Under the pieces are notes generated by a model. It was given only the letters and a program-made list of their open reading frames with translations. It was not told the origin of the DNA and searched no databases. Of a stretch of DNA of 50,110 nucleotides, positions 41,909 to 50,110 are shown piece by piece. The stretch comes from Paenibacillus pectinilyticus (GTDB lineage: Bacteria; Bacillota; Bacilli; Paenibacillales; NBRC-103111), in NCBI RefSeq assembly GCF_001700435.1, contig NZ_LYPC01000032.1:18831-68940 (forward strand), read 5' to 3'. The position numbers and the translations under genes are program-made. The number at the start of each line of letters is the position of its first letter. The first letter of the stretch is position 1.

Positions 41909-42832
41909 ATGGATTACATCAATGGGATGACATGGGGTTGGGTTGGAACGAGGGGTACATGGGCGAATGAGGCGGCTGATTTCTCGATGGCGGAAATGGC
42001 GAAGCTGGGTGTTAATTGGACGGCGATTGCCTTGTCAGCCCTGCAAGATCATCCGCAAGCTACGGAAATTCATTACAAGGATGAGCCGACGGTAACGGAT
42101 GCGGAGGTTGTTTGGGCGATCGAGAAGGCGCATGGCTTGGGTCTCAACGTTTGTTTGAAGCCCGTCGTGAACTGTGCGAACGGCGTATGGCGTGCCCATA
42201 TTAATTTCTTCGATGTGGATGTTCCTTGTGAACCCAAGTGGAGCGACTGGTTCGCAAGCTATACGGAGTTCATTCTTCACTACGCGCGTATTGCCCAGGA
42301 AACAGGCTGTGAAATGTTCTGCGTTGGCTGTGAAATGGTTCAAACGGATCGCCGGGAACGCGAGTGGAGGGAGCTCATTCGTCAGGTAAGAACAATTTAC
42401 ACGGGTGTAATCACTTACAATTGCGATAAATACCAAGAAACGAATATCACCTGGTGGGATGCGGTGGATGTGATTTCCTCTAGCGGTTACTACCCCATTG
42501 ATGCATGGGACGAGCGTGTAGCAACGCTTGAAGCTTTTGCGGCAGGTCACGATAAACCGTTCTTCTTTATGGAAGCGGGTTGTCCAAGCCGCGAAGGTTC
42601 TGCGATGCTGCCGAATGATTGGGGCCTCGAAGGCGCTCTGAATTTGGAAGAACAAGACGCTTACTATCGCGTCATGTTTGACGCAATTGGACAGAAGCCG
42701 TGGTTCCTTGGGTTTATGTTATGGGACTGGCCGGCGCAGCTATACGCTAAGGGCGCAGCTAATAGTAATGATGACTACTGTATGTACGGGAAACCAGCGG
42801 CGAAGACGATTGAGGCTTTTTATCGCAGATAG
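41909..42832 (+). CDS. Cytosolic glycoside hydrolase, GH113-like
   Basis: This 307-residue TIM-barrel protein has no signal peptide. It begins MDYINGMTWGWVGTRG. FCVGCEM places a likely acid/base Glu142 at the end of a strand, and FFFMEAGCPS places a likely nucleophile Glu222, the spacing seen in GH113 beta-mannanases of clan GH-A. VNCANGVWRAHINF near residue 88 is also like GH113. It should cut oligosaccharides brought in by the adjoining importer, for example manno-oligosaccharides. Family assignment is by recall of motifs, and other clan GH-A families are possible. Confidence 0.75.
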   Translation: MDYINGMTWGWVGTRGTWANEAADFSMAEMAKLGVNWTAIALSALQDHPQATEIHYKDEPTVTDAEVVWAIEKAHGLGLNVCLKPVVNCANGVWRAHINFFDVDVPCEPKWSDWFASYTEFILHYARIAQETGCEMFCVGCEMVQTDRREREWRELIRQVRTIYTGVITYNCDKYQETNITWWDAVDVISSSGYYPIDAWDERVATLEAFAAGHDKPFFFMEAGCPSREGSAMLPNDWGLEGALNLEEQDAYYRVMFDAIGQKPWFLGFMLWDWPAQLYAKGAANSNDDYCMYGKPAAKTIEAFYRR

Positions 42833-42863
42833 TCGATAAGATCACAGAAACGTTAGGAATATA

Positions 42864-43997
42864 ATGAAGTGGGTGAGGGTCTTGTCTCGTAAAATTACCA
42901 TGCAAGAAATCGCCGACCGCATGGGCGTCTCCAAGTATGTCGTTTCTAAAGCTCTAGCAGGGAAATCCGGAGTCAGCTCGGAAACGAAGCAGCGCGTGGT
43001 GCAAATGGCTGGTCAGCTTGGCTATTTGGCACAGAAGAAAACAACACCAAGTGAACTTGACACCAATAAGAAATGGCGTAGTGAGGGGGCGGATGACGGG
43101 GGAAGCACGGTCTTGGTGTTGATGCCGAATATTCGCTTTCAGACGAAGGAATCCACGTATTGGGGCAAAATCTTAGACGGCATCTCCAAGGAACTGGAGC
43201 TTAGAGGTGCAGATATGCTTACCCTAACGCTCAACGCTGCGGAAGGACTTAACAGCAGTCTCCGGCCACAGGGGTTGGCGGGTGTCATCGGAGTCGGTGA
43301 AATCTCACGTCCTCTTCTGATGGAGGTCATTCGCTTGGGATTGCCGCTGGTTTTGCTCGACCACGATGATCCGTTCATTTCAGCTGATCAGGTTTTCGCG
43401 AATAATCGAGAGAGTGCCTATCGTATTGTGCAGTATTTACTTGGTTTGGAGCATAGATCGGTGCAATTCGTAGGTAATACTTCATTTTCCAAAAGCTTTC
43501 GCGAGCGTTGGCACGGGTTCCGCGAAGCGTTAGAAGAGGCTGATATCGCATATCAACCAAATGCTTTTCAGAAGCTGCTGCATTTGGAGAGTTTGGACCC
43601 GCATCTGCAGGAAGAACAGATTCATGACGCGTTGCGTCCGCATTTGGAACGATCAACGCTGCCTTCTGCGCTCGTCTGTGCGAATGATCGGATCGCGCAA
43701 GCGACGATTGCGGCTTTACGATCACTAGGTGTCTCAGTCCCGGAAGAGGTATCCGTCACTGGCTTTGATAATATCGAGTTGGATTACCCCTTACTCGCGG
43801 AGCTTACAACCGTGAATGTTACGAAGGAGCTTATCGGCAAACGCGGTGTGGACGTGCTTTTCTGGCGCATCGAGAATCCTGAGCTGCCAGCGGAAACCAT
43901 TCTCTTAAGGGGAGACATTATTGTACGTAATTCAACCGCTACATCTCGTATTCATGATCTCCCGCCAATTGTAAGAACCCCCTCTCCAGCACGATAG
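42864..43997 (+). CDS. LacI-family transcriptional regulator, system 3
   Basis: This 377-residue protein has an N-terminal LacI helix-turn-helix (ITMQEIADRMGVSKYVVSKALAGKSGVSSETKQRV) and a periplasmic-binding-type sensor domain with the C-terminal signature VSVTGFDNIELDYPLLAELTTVNV. The HTH begins about residue 11. ATG at 42864 has AGGA five bases upstream; TTG at 42882 is an alternative, with GAGGG rather close. It lies 31 bases after the hydrolase gene and may tune system 3 by sensing an intracellular sugar. The stop codon is inside the terminator hairpin. Confidence 0.9.
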   Translation: MKWVRVLSRKITMQEIADRMGVSKYVVSKALAGKSGVSSETKQRVVQMAGQLGYLAQKKTTPSELDTNKKWRSEGADDGGSTVLVLMPNIRFQTKESTYWGKILDGISKELELRGADMLTLTLNAAEGLNSSLRPQGLAGVIGVGEISRPLLMEVIRLGLPLVLLDHDDPFISADQVFANNRESAYRIVQYLLGLEHRSVQFVGNTSFSKSFRERWHGFREALEEADIAYQPNAFQKLLHLESLDPHLQEEQIHDALRPHLERSTLPSALVCANDRIAQATIAALRSLGVSVPEEVSVTGFDNIELDYPLLAELTTVNVTKELIGKRGVDVLFWRIENPELPAETILLRGDIIVRNSTATSRIHDLPPIVRTPSPAR

Positions 43998-44010
43998 GAA
44001 AGGGGGTTTT
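43976..44010 (+). terminator. Terminator overlapping the end of the LacI gene
   Basis: AACCCCCTCTCC (43976-43987) pairs with GGAAAGGGGGTT (43997-44008), one mismatch, then TT. The left arm is coding sequence of the LacI gene. It separates that gene from the convergent aminotransferase. Confidence 0.75.
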
Positions 44011-44031
44011 GGCTTTCTCTGTGTTTTCTAC

Positions 44032-45150
44032 CTAAGCCTTAACAGCCACAATTTCTTTCAAAGCTTGCACCAATACAGCATTCTCTTCGGAAGTCCCAAT
44101 CGAAATCCGCACATGATTCAGCAGATTCCAGCCGGCCCCATATCGCACAATAACGCCGCGACTCATCAACGTATCGTAGATGGCTTTTGCCTGCACGCCA
44201 AGATCAACAAGAACGAAGTTACTCATACTCGGTGTAAAAGGGAGCCCCAATTCACGTAATGCCGTGTAGAGCGCCTCCCGCACAGCCGCATTATTAGAAC
44301 GCGTTGCTTCAAGATGCTGGTCATCTCGGATAGCAGCAGCAGCGCCTACTTGAGCGAGCATGTTCACGTTAAAAGGTTCCTTGACTTGGCGAATCCGCTG
44401 CAGAATACCGGCATCTGCGATGCCGTAACCCACACGAATACCAGCTAATCCATATATTTTGGAAAAAGTTTGCAGAACCACAACCGGATAGCCTTCACGC
44501 ACGAGCGCAAGGCCGTCGCAATAATCATCGGCAGTAACGAAGTGACTATACGCCCCGTCAAAAATCACGAGCACATGCGAAGGAAGCCCCTTCACAAGCC
44601 GATGTAAGTCCAGCTTCGTCATATAGGTACCTGTCGGATTATTTGGAGAGCAAATATAAAGCATCTTCGTCCGCTCTGTGACGGCAGCGAAGATATCATC
44701 GATGTCATAGCGGAAATTGTCCCGTAAGGGGACGTTAATGATGCTAGCTCCAAGCAAATTCGCTCCGAATTCGTACTCGCTGAACGTCGGGGAAGGCACA
44801 ATCACCTCATCTCCAACTTCCAAATAAGTTTCCGAGAGCAACGTGATCAGCTCATCTCCGCCATTCGTAACAAGCACTTGATCCAGTGAGAAACCACGTT
44901 TTTCAGCAATGACAGCTCGAAGATCAACTGTATCTGCATCTGGATAACGGTGAATCTCGGATAAATAGGCTTGAATAGCTTCCAAAGCTAGTGGGGATGG
45001 CCCTAGTGGATTTTCATTGGAGGCTAGTTTGGTGACCTGCGTAAGCCCGAATTCCCGTTGGACCTCCCAAATGGGTTTCCCAGGGGAGTAGGGCGTCATC
45101 CGTGATAAAATACGTCGAGGATTAATATTTTCAATACCGGGACCGCTCAT
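44032..45150 (-). CDS. hisC: Histidinol-phosphate aminotransferase-like class I/II aminotransferase
   Basis: This 372-residue PLP enzyme has the HisC layout: LASNENPLGPSPLA near residue 40, NGGDELI near 93, CSPNNPTGTYM near 160 and the PLP lysine in QTFSKIYGLAGIRVGYG near 227. The motif normally written DEAY reads FDGAYSHF here; the PLP-contacting Asp and Tyr remain. It converts imidazole acetol phosphate to histidinol phosphate, or acts on aromatic amino acids. The ATG at 45150 has AAAGGAG eight bases upstream. It is not in a his operon, so a second HisC or an aromatic aminotransferase role is plausible. Confidence 0.85.
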   Translation of the reverse strand: MSGPGIENINPRRILSRMTPYSPGKPIWEVQREFGLTQVTKLASNENPLGPSPLALEAIQAYLSEIHRYPDADTVDLRAVIAEKRGFSLDQVLVTNGGDELITLLSETYLEVGDEVIVPSPTFSEYEFGANLLGASIINVPLRDNFRYDIDDIFAAVTERTKMLYICSPNNPTGTYMTKLDLHRLVKGLPSHVLVIFDGAYSHFVTADDYCDGLALVREGYPVVVLQTFSKIYGLAGIRVGYGIADAGILQRIRQVKEPFNVNMLAQVGAAAAIRDDQHLEATRSNNAAVREALYTALRELGLPFTPSMSNFVLVDLGVQAKAIYDTLMSRGVIVRYGAGWNLLNHVRISIGTSEENAVLVQALKEIVAVKA

Positions 45151-45176
45151 ATATATCACTCCTTTAAATGAAATGC

Positions 45177-45219
45177 TTCACTTAAATACTACATTAACTT
45201 GGTAAAGTAGTAAAGTGAA
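45177..45219. repeat. Interrupted inverted repeat between hisC and the hybrid kinase gene
   Basis: TTCACTT and TACTAC (45177-45183, 45187-45192) pair with GTAGTA and AAGTGAA (45207-45212, 45213-45219); 14-base centre. On the minus strand TTTACT and TAGTAT, 17 bases apart, lie inside it, so it may be an operator of hisC. Confidence 0.45.
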
Positions 45220-45299
45220 TTTTTCGTATCCATTTAATGGTATTCTGGTATATGATACGAATAAGAAAGGGCTTACTTGGTAGGAAGGATGGCAATCGG

Positions 45300-47987
45300 A
45301 TGAGGAAAATGAGGTTCGGTATTCGTTCCAAAATTATGATTGGATATGTATTCATCATTTTCTGTGTCACCATTTCTTTTGTACTTGTTAATCGTCAGTT
45401 AGACTCGATGCAAAAAGACCGTAATTATGTCATTGAGCACGACTTTGCAGTTAACAATGAAACGAATCAACTTGAGAAATACGTGATGGATATGGAGAAT
45501 GGGCAAAGGGGTTATTTATTAACCGGTGATGCTACCTATATTGAACCGTATACAACCGGAGAAACCAAGTGGCGAGATTCCTACAATCAATTAAGGGAAT
45601 TGACGAATGGAAACCCGGTGCAGGAACAGAATCTGACAACCCTTAAGGAATCCATCGAGAAATGGCTTGTACAAACAGGTGGAACCGTGCCGACAATGCG
45701 AACTGGAGTCTCAAACGACAGCTATTTTAATTTCACTTTTTTTGTAACCCATCAAAATATTCTAGATATTCGCTCTCAATTGGGCAGATTTCGGAGTCTT
45801 GAGATGGATTATGTGAAGAATAGGGCTGCACATCTGGATTCACAAAACAGAATGCTAACGCACTCTTTATTTTTTATGCTGGGAATTGTACTATTCTTCT
45901 CCCTATTAGCTGCATTGGTCATTTCGAGATCCATTGTTGGGACTATTAAGCAGGTAACTAGAAGTATTACGAAACTAAGCTCCATGAAACGAGACAGCTC
46001 TAAGCGGATACAGGTCACCATGAATGATGAAGTGAAGGACTTGGCTGATGCAACGAATGCCTTACTTGAGAGTCAGGAAGAATTGGTATGGCAGCAGCGA
46101 AAAGTGACCGAAGTTGTCCAAATGCTGCAAGGGATTTCGGATCTGGAGACGTTAGGCGAGACATTCATTCGTAAAGCAGCTGAATTATTCGGGGCATCCT
46201 TTGGAATCTTCTACTTCCGAAGTACGCATGAGGGCAAGGAAGTGATGATGAAGCTAGCTTCCTATGCGATGATGGGTGAAAATAATGAAGTAGGTAAGCC
46301 GATCTTCCGCATGGGTGAAGGCTTAGTTGGCCAATGCGCGATTGAGAAGCGAATTGTCCATCTGCGGCATATCCCTGCTAATTATATCAGTTTGACATCG
46401 GGACTTGGTTCCGCACGTGCGCAAAGTGTTTTGATCGTGCCGATTGTCCATCATCAAGAAGTCATTGCCGTCATGGAACTGGCGTCCTTGCATGAGTTTA
46501 CATTGCTGCAATTAAGTTTGATGGATGAAATTCTGGAAGTATTAGGTACTATTGTTCATAGTGTGCAAACACGAGGTGAGGTTGAACGTCTCCTTAGAGA
46601 GTCGCAAGTGATGATGGAAGAGCTTCAGATTCAACAGGAAGAATTACATACGACCAACGAACAGTTAGAGGAACGGAATCGATACGCGGATGAGAGGACG
46701 AGGGAGCTTGAGCATATGAAAGCGTCCTTCGAGGAACATGCGATTCAGTTAGAGATGAGCTCAAGGTACAAATCGGAGTTTTTGGCTAATATGTCTCACG
46801 AACTCCGTACGCCTCTTAATAGTGTCTTGATTTTATCTCAGATGCTGCAAGAGAATAATAACCGTACCTTAACGAGTGAGGAACAAGAATACGCTCGTGT
46901 TATTCATTCTTCAGGGAATGATTTGCTTCATCTGATTAATGATATTTTGGATCTATCGAAGGTAGAAGCGGGTAAACTCGATATTCATGTGGGCGAGTTG
47001 CATGTGAGAGGTCTGCCAGAGTTGTTGAAAAGTCAGTTCGAAAAAGTAGCTGAACAGCGCAATCTTGCCTTTCAGATCACACTCGATCCGCAGGTTCCGC
47101 ATATTTTCTGGACCGATGAGCAGCGACTCTGCCAAATTATCAAAAACCTCCTTTCCAACGCGTTTAAATTCACACATAGAGGTTCAGTACAGGTCGATAT
47201 CCGTATGTGTACCTTAGAAGAAATAGCGAATTTATTACCTTCAGCTAGAACTGCGCAAGCGATTGCGGTATCGGTTAGAGATACTGGCATCGGCATTGGA
47301 CCTGAGAAGCAGGAGTTAATATTTGAACCCTTCCGTCAAGCGGATGGAACAACGAATCGGAAATACGGAGGAACAGGACTAGGGCTTTCGATTTGCCGTG
47401 AGCTAGCTCGCCTTCTTGGAGGCAGCATTCTGATGCAAAGTGAGGAAGACAAAGGAAGCACATTCACACTGTTTATTCCGTCACTCTTGCATTTACTGGG
47501 GGAATCTTCTCTACTCGTTATGGAGGCCGCGGTTGCTTCTACCTCCGCGAGCAGTGAATACTTGCTGCGAGATATATACTTGCCAGCAACGGATCAAGTG
47601 GCAACGAATGATTTTACAGATCGCAAAGTGCTTGTTGTTGATGATGATGTACGTAACGTATTCGCATTATGTAATGCGTTTGAGAAGGAAGGTATTATCG
47701 TCAGTGTCGCACAAAACGGACAAGAGTGTCTGGAGGTATTGGAGAAGGATCCTGGCATCGAGTTGATACTCATGGATATTATGATGCCTGTTATGGACGG
47801 TTATGAGGCGATGCGATTGATTCGCAAAAATAGTCACTATCAACAGGTGCCAATCATAGCACTTACAGCTAAAGCTATGAAGCAGGATCGAGAGATCTGC
47901 TTGCAAGCAGGTGCCTCCGACTATATTAGCAAGCCGCTCAATTTAAGTCAGCTGCTCTCTCTTATGCTCGTCTGGCTGAGCAAATAA
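45300..47987 (+). CDS. Hybrid sensor histidine kinase with CHASE3, GAF and receiver domains
   Basis: This protein has about 895 residues. TM1 lies near 10-30, then a CHASE3-type extracellular domain (NQLEKYVMDMENGQRGYLLTGD is typical), TM2 near 183-205, HAMP, a GAF domain (about 280-425), a coiled coil (430-490), HisKA with phospho-acceptor His500 in ANMSHELRTPLN, an ATPase domain (NLLSNAFKFTH; GTGLGLSICRELARLLGG) and a C-terminal receiver with Asp826 in LMDIMMPVMDG. The start is uncertain; ATG at 45300 follows AGGAAGG. No partner regulator is adjacent, so it feeds an unlinked phosphorelay, perhaps stress or sporulation. Confidence 0.9.
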   Translation: MRKMRFGIRSKIMIGYVFIIFCVTISFVLVNRQLDSMQKDRNYVIEHDFAVNNETNQLEKYVMDMENGQRGYLLTGDATYIEPYTTGETKWRDSYNQLRELTNGNPVQEQNLTTLKESIEKWLVQTGGTVPTMRTGVSNDSYFNFTFFVTHQNILDIRSQLGRFRSLEMDYVKNRAAHLDSQNRMLTHSLFFMLGIVLFFSLLAALVISRSIVGTIKQVTRSITKLSSMKRDSSKRIQVTMNDEVKDLADATNALLESQEELVWQQRKVTEVVQMLQGISDLETLGETFIRKAAELFGASFGIFYFRSTHEGKEVMMKLASYAMMGENNEVGKPIFRMGEGLVGQCAIEKRIVHLRHIPANYISLTSGLGSARAQSVLIVPIVHHQEVIAVMELASLHEFTLLQLSLMDEILEVLGTIVHSVQTRGEVERLLRESQVMMEELQIQQEELHTTNEQLEERNRYADERTRELEHMKASFEEHAIQLEMSSRYKSEFLANMSHELRTPLNSVLILSQMLQENNNRTLTSEEQEYARVIHSSGNDLLHLINDILDLSKVEAGKLDIHVGELHVRGLPELLKSQFEKVAEQRNLAFQITLDPQVPHIFWTDEQRLCQIIKNLLSNAFKFTHRGSVQVDIRMCTLEEIANLLPSARTAQAIAVSVRDTGIGIGPEKQELIFEPFRQADGTTNRKYGGTGLGLSICRELARLLGGSILMQSEEDKGSTFTLFIPSLLHLLGESSLLVMEAAVASTSASSEYLLRDIYLPATDQVATNDFTDRKVLVVDDDVRNVFALCNAFEKEGIIVSVAQNGQECLEVLEKDPGIELILMDIMMPVMDGYEAMRLIRKNSHYQQVPIIALTAKAMKQDREICLQAGASDYISKPLNLSQLLSLMLVWLSK

Positions 47988-47993
47988 ACCAAG

Positions 47994-48036
47994 AAGACCT
48001 TTGATCACTTTCCGATGGAAAGAGGTCAAAGGTCTT
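47994..48036. terminator. Bidirectional terminator after the hybrid kinase
   Basis: AAGACCTTTGA (47994-48004) pairs perfectly with TCAAAGGTCTT (48026-48036), with an inner TTTC/GAAA stem. Weak T runs lie on both sides. It stands between convergent genes. Confidence 0.75.
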
Positions 48037-48041
48037 TAGGT

Positions 48042-48320
48042 TTACTGCACATGTCGTTCTGTGTGAACTTCAAAATGATAAATCGTGTTGCGCGTCAATA
48101 CACGGAAGTCTAACCCGTCTAGATCAATCGCTTGCACGCGAGTTGTTTTGAATGGTGTATGCTCTTGGAAATGGGATAAGGTCATGGGGCATCCTACTTC
48201 AGTTGGGTTCATTTCGCGAAATGTTTGCCCTTGAATCTCATCGAAATCGAATCGATCGGACCGATGCTTAGGCGTAATCCCATCCACCTCGTAGATTTGA
48301 AGAAGCTTCAACAATCTCAT
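48042..48320 (-). CDS. Small protein of unknown function
   Basis: This 92-residue soluble protein is not recognised by me. It starts MRLLKLLQIYEVDGITPKHRSDRFDFDE and ends with a beta-strand-like VLTRNTIYHFEVHTERHVQ; it has five or six histidines and one cysteine (VGCPM). GGGAGGA lies eight bases ahead of the ATG, a strong ribosome site that supports a real gene. It is monocistronic and convergent to the kinase gene. It looks like a small beta-rich protein, but no function can be given. Confidence 0.65.
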   Translation of the reverse strand: MRLLKLLQIYEVDGITPKHRSDRFDFDEIQGQTFREMNPTEVGCPMTLSHFQEHTPFKTTRVQAIDLDGLDFRVLTRNTIYHFEVHTERHVQ

Positions 48321-48509
48321 ACTAGAGTCCTCCCGTCAGCCTTCGTTTATTTCTATTATACATGTCATTTCCAGCATATGCGATGTTTGCACGATGCTTT
48401 CCAAACTTTGGTTATCCTTTTTTATTATGTGAATCATGCTTCACCGGAGCTAGCTCTAATCTGACATATTCGTTACAATAGTAGGAGTTCAATTAGGAGG
48501 TATGTACAT

Positions 48510-48902
48510 ATGGCCGTTAAGAAATTGGAGCATGTTGGCGTTATGGTAGCAAACCTAGAAGCATCGATTGCTTTCTATGAAAATGTGATCGGGCTCAAGC
48601 ACAAAGGAACACTTCTCCACACGAATGGCATCATTCGACTTGGATTTCTCGGGTTTGGAGATCAGAATGAAACGGAAGTTGAATTGATTGAGGGCTATAA
48701 CGCCAACTTACCGCAGGAGGGCAAGGTGCATCATTTGGCTTTTACTGTGGATGATGTAGAAACTGAATTCATTCGAATTCAAGGTTTGAACGTTGCGCAA
48801 TTAGATACCGAAATCACCACCCTGCGGAATGGCTCCAGGTATTTCTTTTTTAATGGGTTAGATGGCGAACGTATTGAATTCTTCCAATCTACTCGTGGAT
48901 AG
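48510..48902 (+). CDS. VOC/glyoxalase-superfamily protein
   Basis: This 130-residue protein has two paired beta-alpha-beta-beta-beta modules. KKLEHVGVMVANLEASIAFYENVIGLK opens the first, and KVHHLAFTVDDVETEF the second. Potential metal ligands are His8, a Glu in TEVELIEG, His in VHHLAF and Glu in RIEFFQ, so a metal site is possible. Functions in the family range from glyoxalase I to antibiotic resistance and methylmalonyl-CoA epimerase; none can be chosen. AGGAGGTATG precedes the ATG. Confidence 0.85.
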   Translation: MAVKKLEHVGVMVANLEASIAFYENVIGLKHKGTLLHTNGIIRLGFLGFGDQNETEVELIEGYNANLPQEGKVHHLAFTVDDVETEFIRIQGLNVAQLDTEITTLRNGSRYFFFNGLDGERIEFFQSTRG

Positions 48903-48972
48903 GTTTATAGATTGCTAGATCGGGGCATCCTTTTACTAGAGTCATAGATTCTAGCGAAGAGGTGCTTTTTTT

Positions 48973-49725
48973 ATGTCAAAGTTTTGGACACAAACCCTTA
49001 TAGGTGTTACGATAATCGGCTTATTCTTCGGATGGATCCGCCACGTGGATGCACAAGCTGAACAAGATGCACAGCTGCTTCTAAATGAGGCGAAGCCTTT
49101 TATACAGTCGGATTATAAAGTTACTTTCAAATATACAGGCTATTATGGAACATGTGATGGTTCGGATTCTAAGATTATGACTGCGGGTGCAAGCTTGTCT
49201 CATGAATTAGGTGTAAAGGAATCAAACAATCAGGTACTTCCTTCGCAACCTGCGATCTTTACGATTCGATCAGAGGTTGAACCTGGGGCTGTCATGACAC
49301 TTACCGTAGCAAGCCCTGTTGGGCAGTCCGCCTGTTATGCAGTAGTGCGCTTGGATGCATCGGGACATGTGGATCAAGATCACTTATTGAAATGGCAGGA
49401 GCAAATGAGCACTCGCCTCAAAGATCAGGGTATTCCAGGCAATTGGAACGTAATGATGCAAGGGAATGCGGCTTCGGACGTTATTTCATCACAAAGTAAC
49501 CCTAAGGAATTCCTGAAGGATCTCGCTCATACATATAAAGGAAACGTTGTTGAAAGCTACGAGGATGACACTACGTACAGTTTGTCCTTGGCATCTACCG
49601 CTTTCGAAGGATTCATTACAAGCGGGAAGCACAAGGTAAATGTTCAAATTGCTCTTCATCAAGACACAACGTCGGGCTTATGGCGTTTGACGGTGGGGAC
49701 GCCGGTTATCACAATGGAATACTAA
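48973..49725 (+). CDS. YwmB-like secreted or membrane-anchored protein
   Basis: This 250-residue protein has an N-terminal hydrophobic segment (residues 8-20) ending at HVDAQAE, a likely signal peptide, and no other membrane helix. The two halves are alpha-beta regions (KVTFKYTGYYGTC, VMTLTVASPVGQSACYAVVRLD, IPGNWNVMMQGNA). Length and the WNVMMQG core recall the YwmB family, whose fold resembles TATA-binding proteins; assignment is tentative. The gene is bounded by a terminator and lies directly before an rRNA operon. Confidence 0.6.
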   Translation: MSKFWTQTLIGVTIIGLFFGWIRHVDAQAEQDAQLLLNEAKPFIQSDYKVTFKYTGYYGTCDGSDSKIMTAGASLSHELGVKESNNQVLPSQPAIFTIRSEVEPGAVMTLTVASPVGQSACYAVVRLDASGHVDQDHLLKWQEQMSTRLKDQGIPGNWNVMMQGNAASDVISSQSNPKEFLKDLAHTYKGNVVESYEDDTTYSLSLASTAFEGFITSGKHKVNVQIALHQDTTSGLWRLTVGTPVITMEY

Positions 49726-49732
49726 GTGGAAG

Positions 49733-49758
49733 AAGGATGCAGGGGATGCATCCTTTTT
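49733..49758 (+). terminator. Terminator isolating the rRNA operon
   Basis: AAGGATGCA (49733-49741) pairs perfectly with TGCATCCTT (49747-49755), loop GGGGA, with TTTT running past the stem. The stretch from here to 49895 shows no gene or clear motif. Confidence 0.88.
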
Positions 49759-49895
49759 GCTATGCATACTTGTAGGCACAATTCGAAACAATGGCAATAG
49801 TAGAACTTTTCCAAAGGGGTTGTAATTGATTTCTAGGCATGGTACATTAGTCCTCGTTGTTCGGAAGCAAACAAAACACAAGCGAAACAGTGGAC

Positions 49896-49999
49896 TTGCT
49901 TTCAGGCATTGAGGTATGGTAAGATGATTTTCCGACAGAAGCTGACAAGAATTGACAAGAAAAAAGTGCTTGCAATTGAGAAACGTTCTGTGATATATT
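49896..49999 (+). promoter_or_regulatory. Tandem rRNA operon promoters
   Basis: Upstream promoter: TTGCTT (49896-49901), 18 bases, TAAGAT (49920-49925) with TG before it. Downstream promoter: TTGCAA (49970-49975), 18 bases, TATATT (49994-49999) with TGA directly before it, an extended -10. Two such promoters about 74 bases apart is the usual rrn arrangement in Bacilli. Confidence 0.65.
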
Positions 50000-50040
50000 A
50001 CTTCTCGCTGCTTCGGTAACACGGCAGTGAACGAAAGAAA

Positions 50041-50110
50041 TTGATCTTTGAAAACTGAACAACGAGTGAGTAAGCACGAACGAGTAATCGTTCAAATAAA
50101 GAGATTGTAA
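50041..50110 (+). other. rRNA operon leader with boxA-like antitermination element
   Basis: TTGATCTTTGAAAACTGAAC (50041-50060) is the boxA-type sequence found ahead of 16S and 23S rRNA genes in Bacilli. AACGAG repeats follow. The window stops before any mature 16S sequence, so no rRNA gene is called; its 5' end should follow within some tens of bases. Confidence 0.7.

Noticed and set aside
42035..42655. A 206-codon open frame antisense to the GH113-like gene
   Set aside because: No ribosome site or recognisable domain, and the sense-strand protein has intact catalytic motifs.
1..50110. CRISPR arrays, insertion sequences, phage genes, tRNA genes
   Set aside because: No regular short repeats, transposase motifs, phage structural genes or tRNA cloverleaf sequences were recognised by eye on either strand.

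Overview
The window reads as chromosomal DNA of a low-to-mid GC Gram-positive soil bacterium of the Paenibacillus type. The evidence is the repeated pairing of YesM-type histidine kinases with YesN/AraC-type response regulators beside sugar ABC importers, lipoprotein binding proteins, Fur, CsoR and CcpA-like sites, strong purine-rich ribosome binding sites, and an rRNA-operon leader of Bacilli style at the right edge. Genus is an inference from content and not from a marker gene. No phage, insertion sequence, CRISPR array or tRNA gene is visible.

Layout. 1-3300: end of an mgl-type monosaccharide importer (ATPase fragment, permease) followed by a chemoreceptor with a CcpA-like site in its leader. 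3370-4110: an AT-rich two-gene cassette (85-aa protein plus retropepsin-like aspartyl protease) bracketed by two look-alike hairpins. 4127-8143: a leftward operon for D-amino-acid breakdown (DauR-like regulator, D-serine dehydratase/D-threonine aldolase-type PLP enzyme, N-acyl-D-amino-acid deacylase, RidA). 8241-14929: carbohydrate system 1 (YesM, YesN, binding protein, two permeases). 15107-15958: a leftward short-chain dehydrogenase of 2,4-dienoyl-CoA reductase type. 16224-21551: carbohydrate system 2 (ROK regulator, binding protein, two permeases, PIG-L/LmbE deacetylase), with a shared operator-like sequence at both promoters. 21639-24666: NCS2 nucleobase permease, HAD phosphatase, AlkD-type DNA glycosylase. 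24764-27842: Fur-controlled siderophore uptake without its own ATPase. 28160-30796: adenosine deaminase, a small membrane protein and a stalk-domain secreted protein. 30932-33814: copper efflux operon copA-csoR-copZ. 33849-34595: GC-rich benzil/sepiapterin-reductase-like SDR carrying a perfect 28-bp palindrome. 34635-35096: MscL with a C-terminal zinc ribbon. 35265-43997: carbohydrate system 3 (YesM, YesN, binding protein, two permeases, GH113-like hydrolase, LacI regulator). 44032-47987: a HisC-type aminotransferase diverging from a hybrid sensor kinase. 48042-49725: an unknown 92-aa protein, a VOC protein and a YwmB-like secreted protein. 49896-50110: tandem rRNA promoters and the leader of an rRNA operon whose 16S gene must begin just past the window.

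Working together: three separate CUT1-type sugar importers lie here, none with its own ATPase, so they probably share an MsmX/MsiK-type ATPase encoded elsewhere. Each has a different control logic (two-component; ROK repressor; two-component plus LacI plus CcpA), and each has a stem-loop between the binding-protein gene and the permease genes, which would keep binding protein in excess. The most coherent less-described units are the D-amino-acid operon, the protease/partner cassette, the zinc-ribbon MscL and the ROK-controlled importer with its deacetylase.
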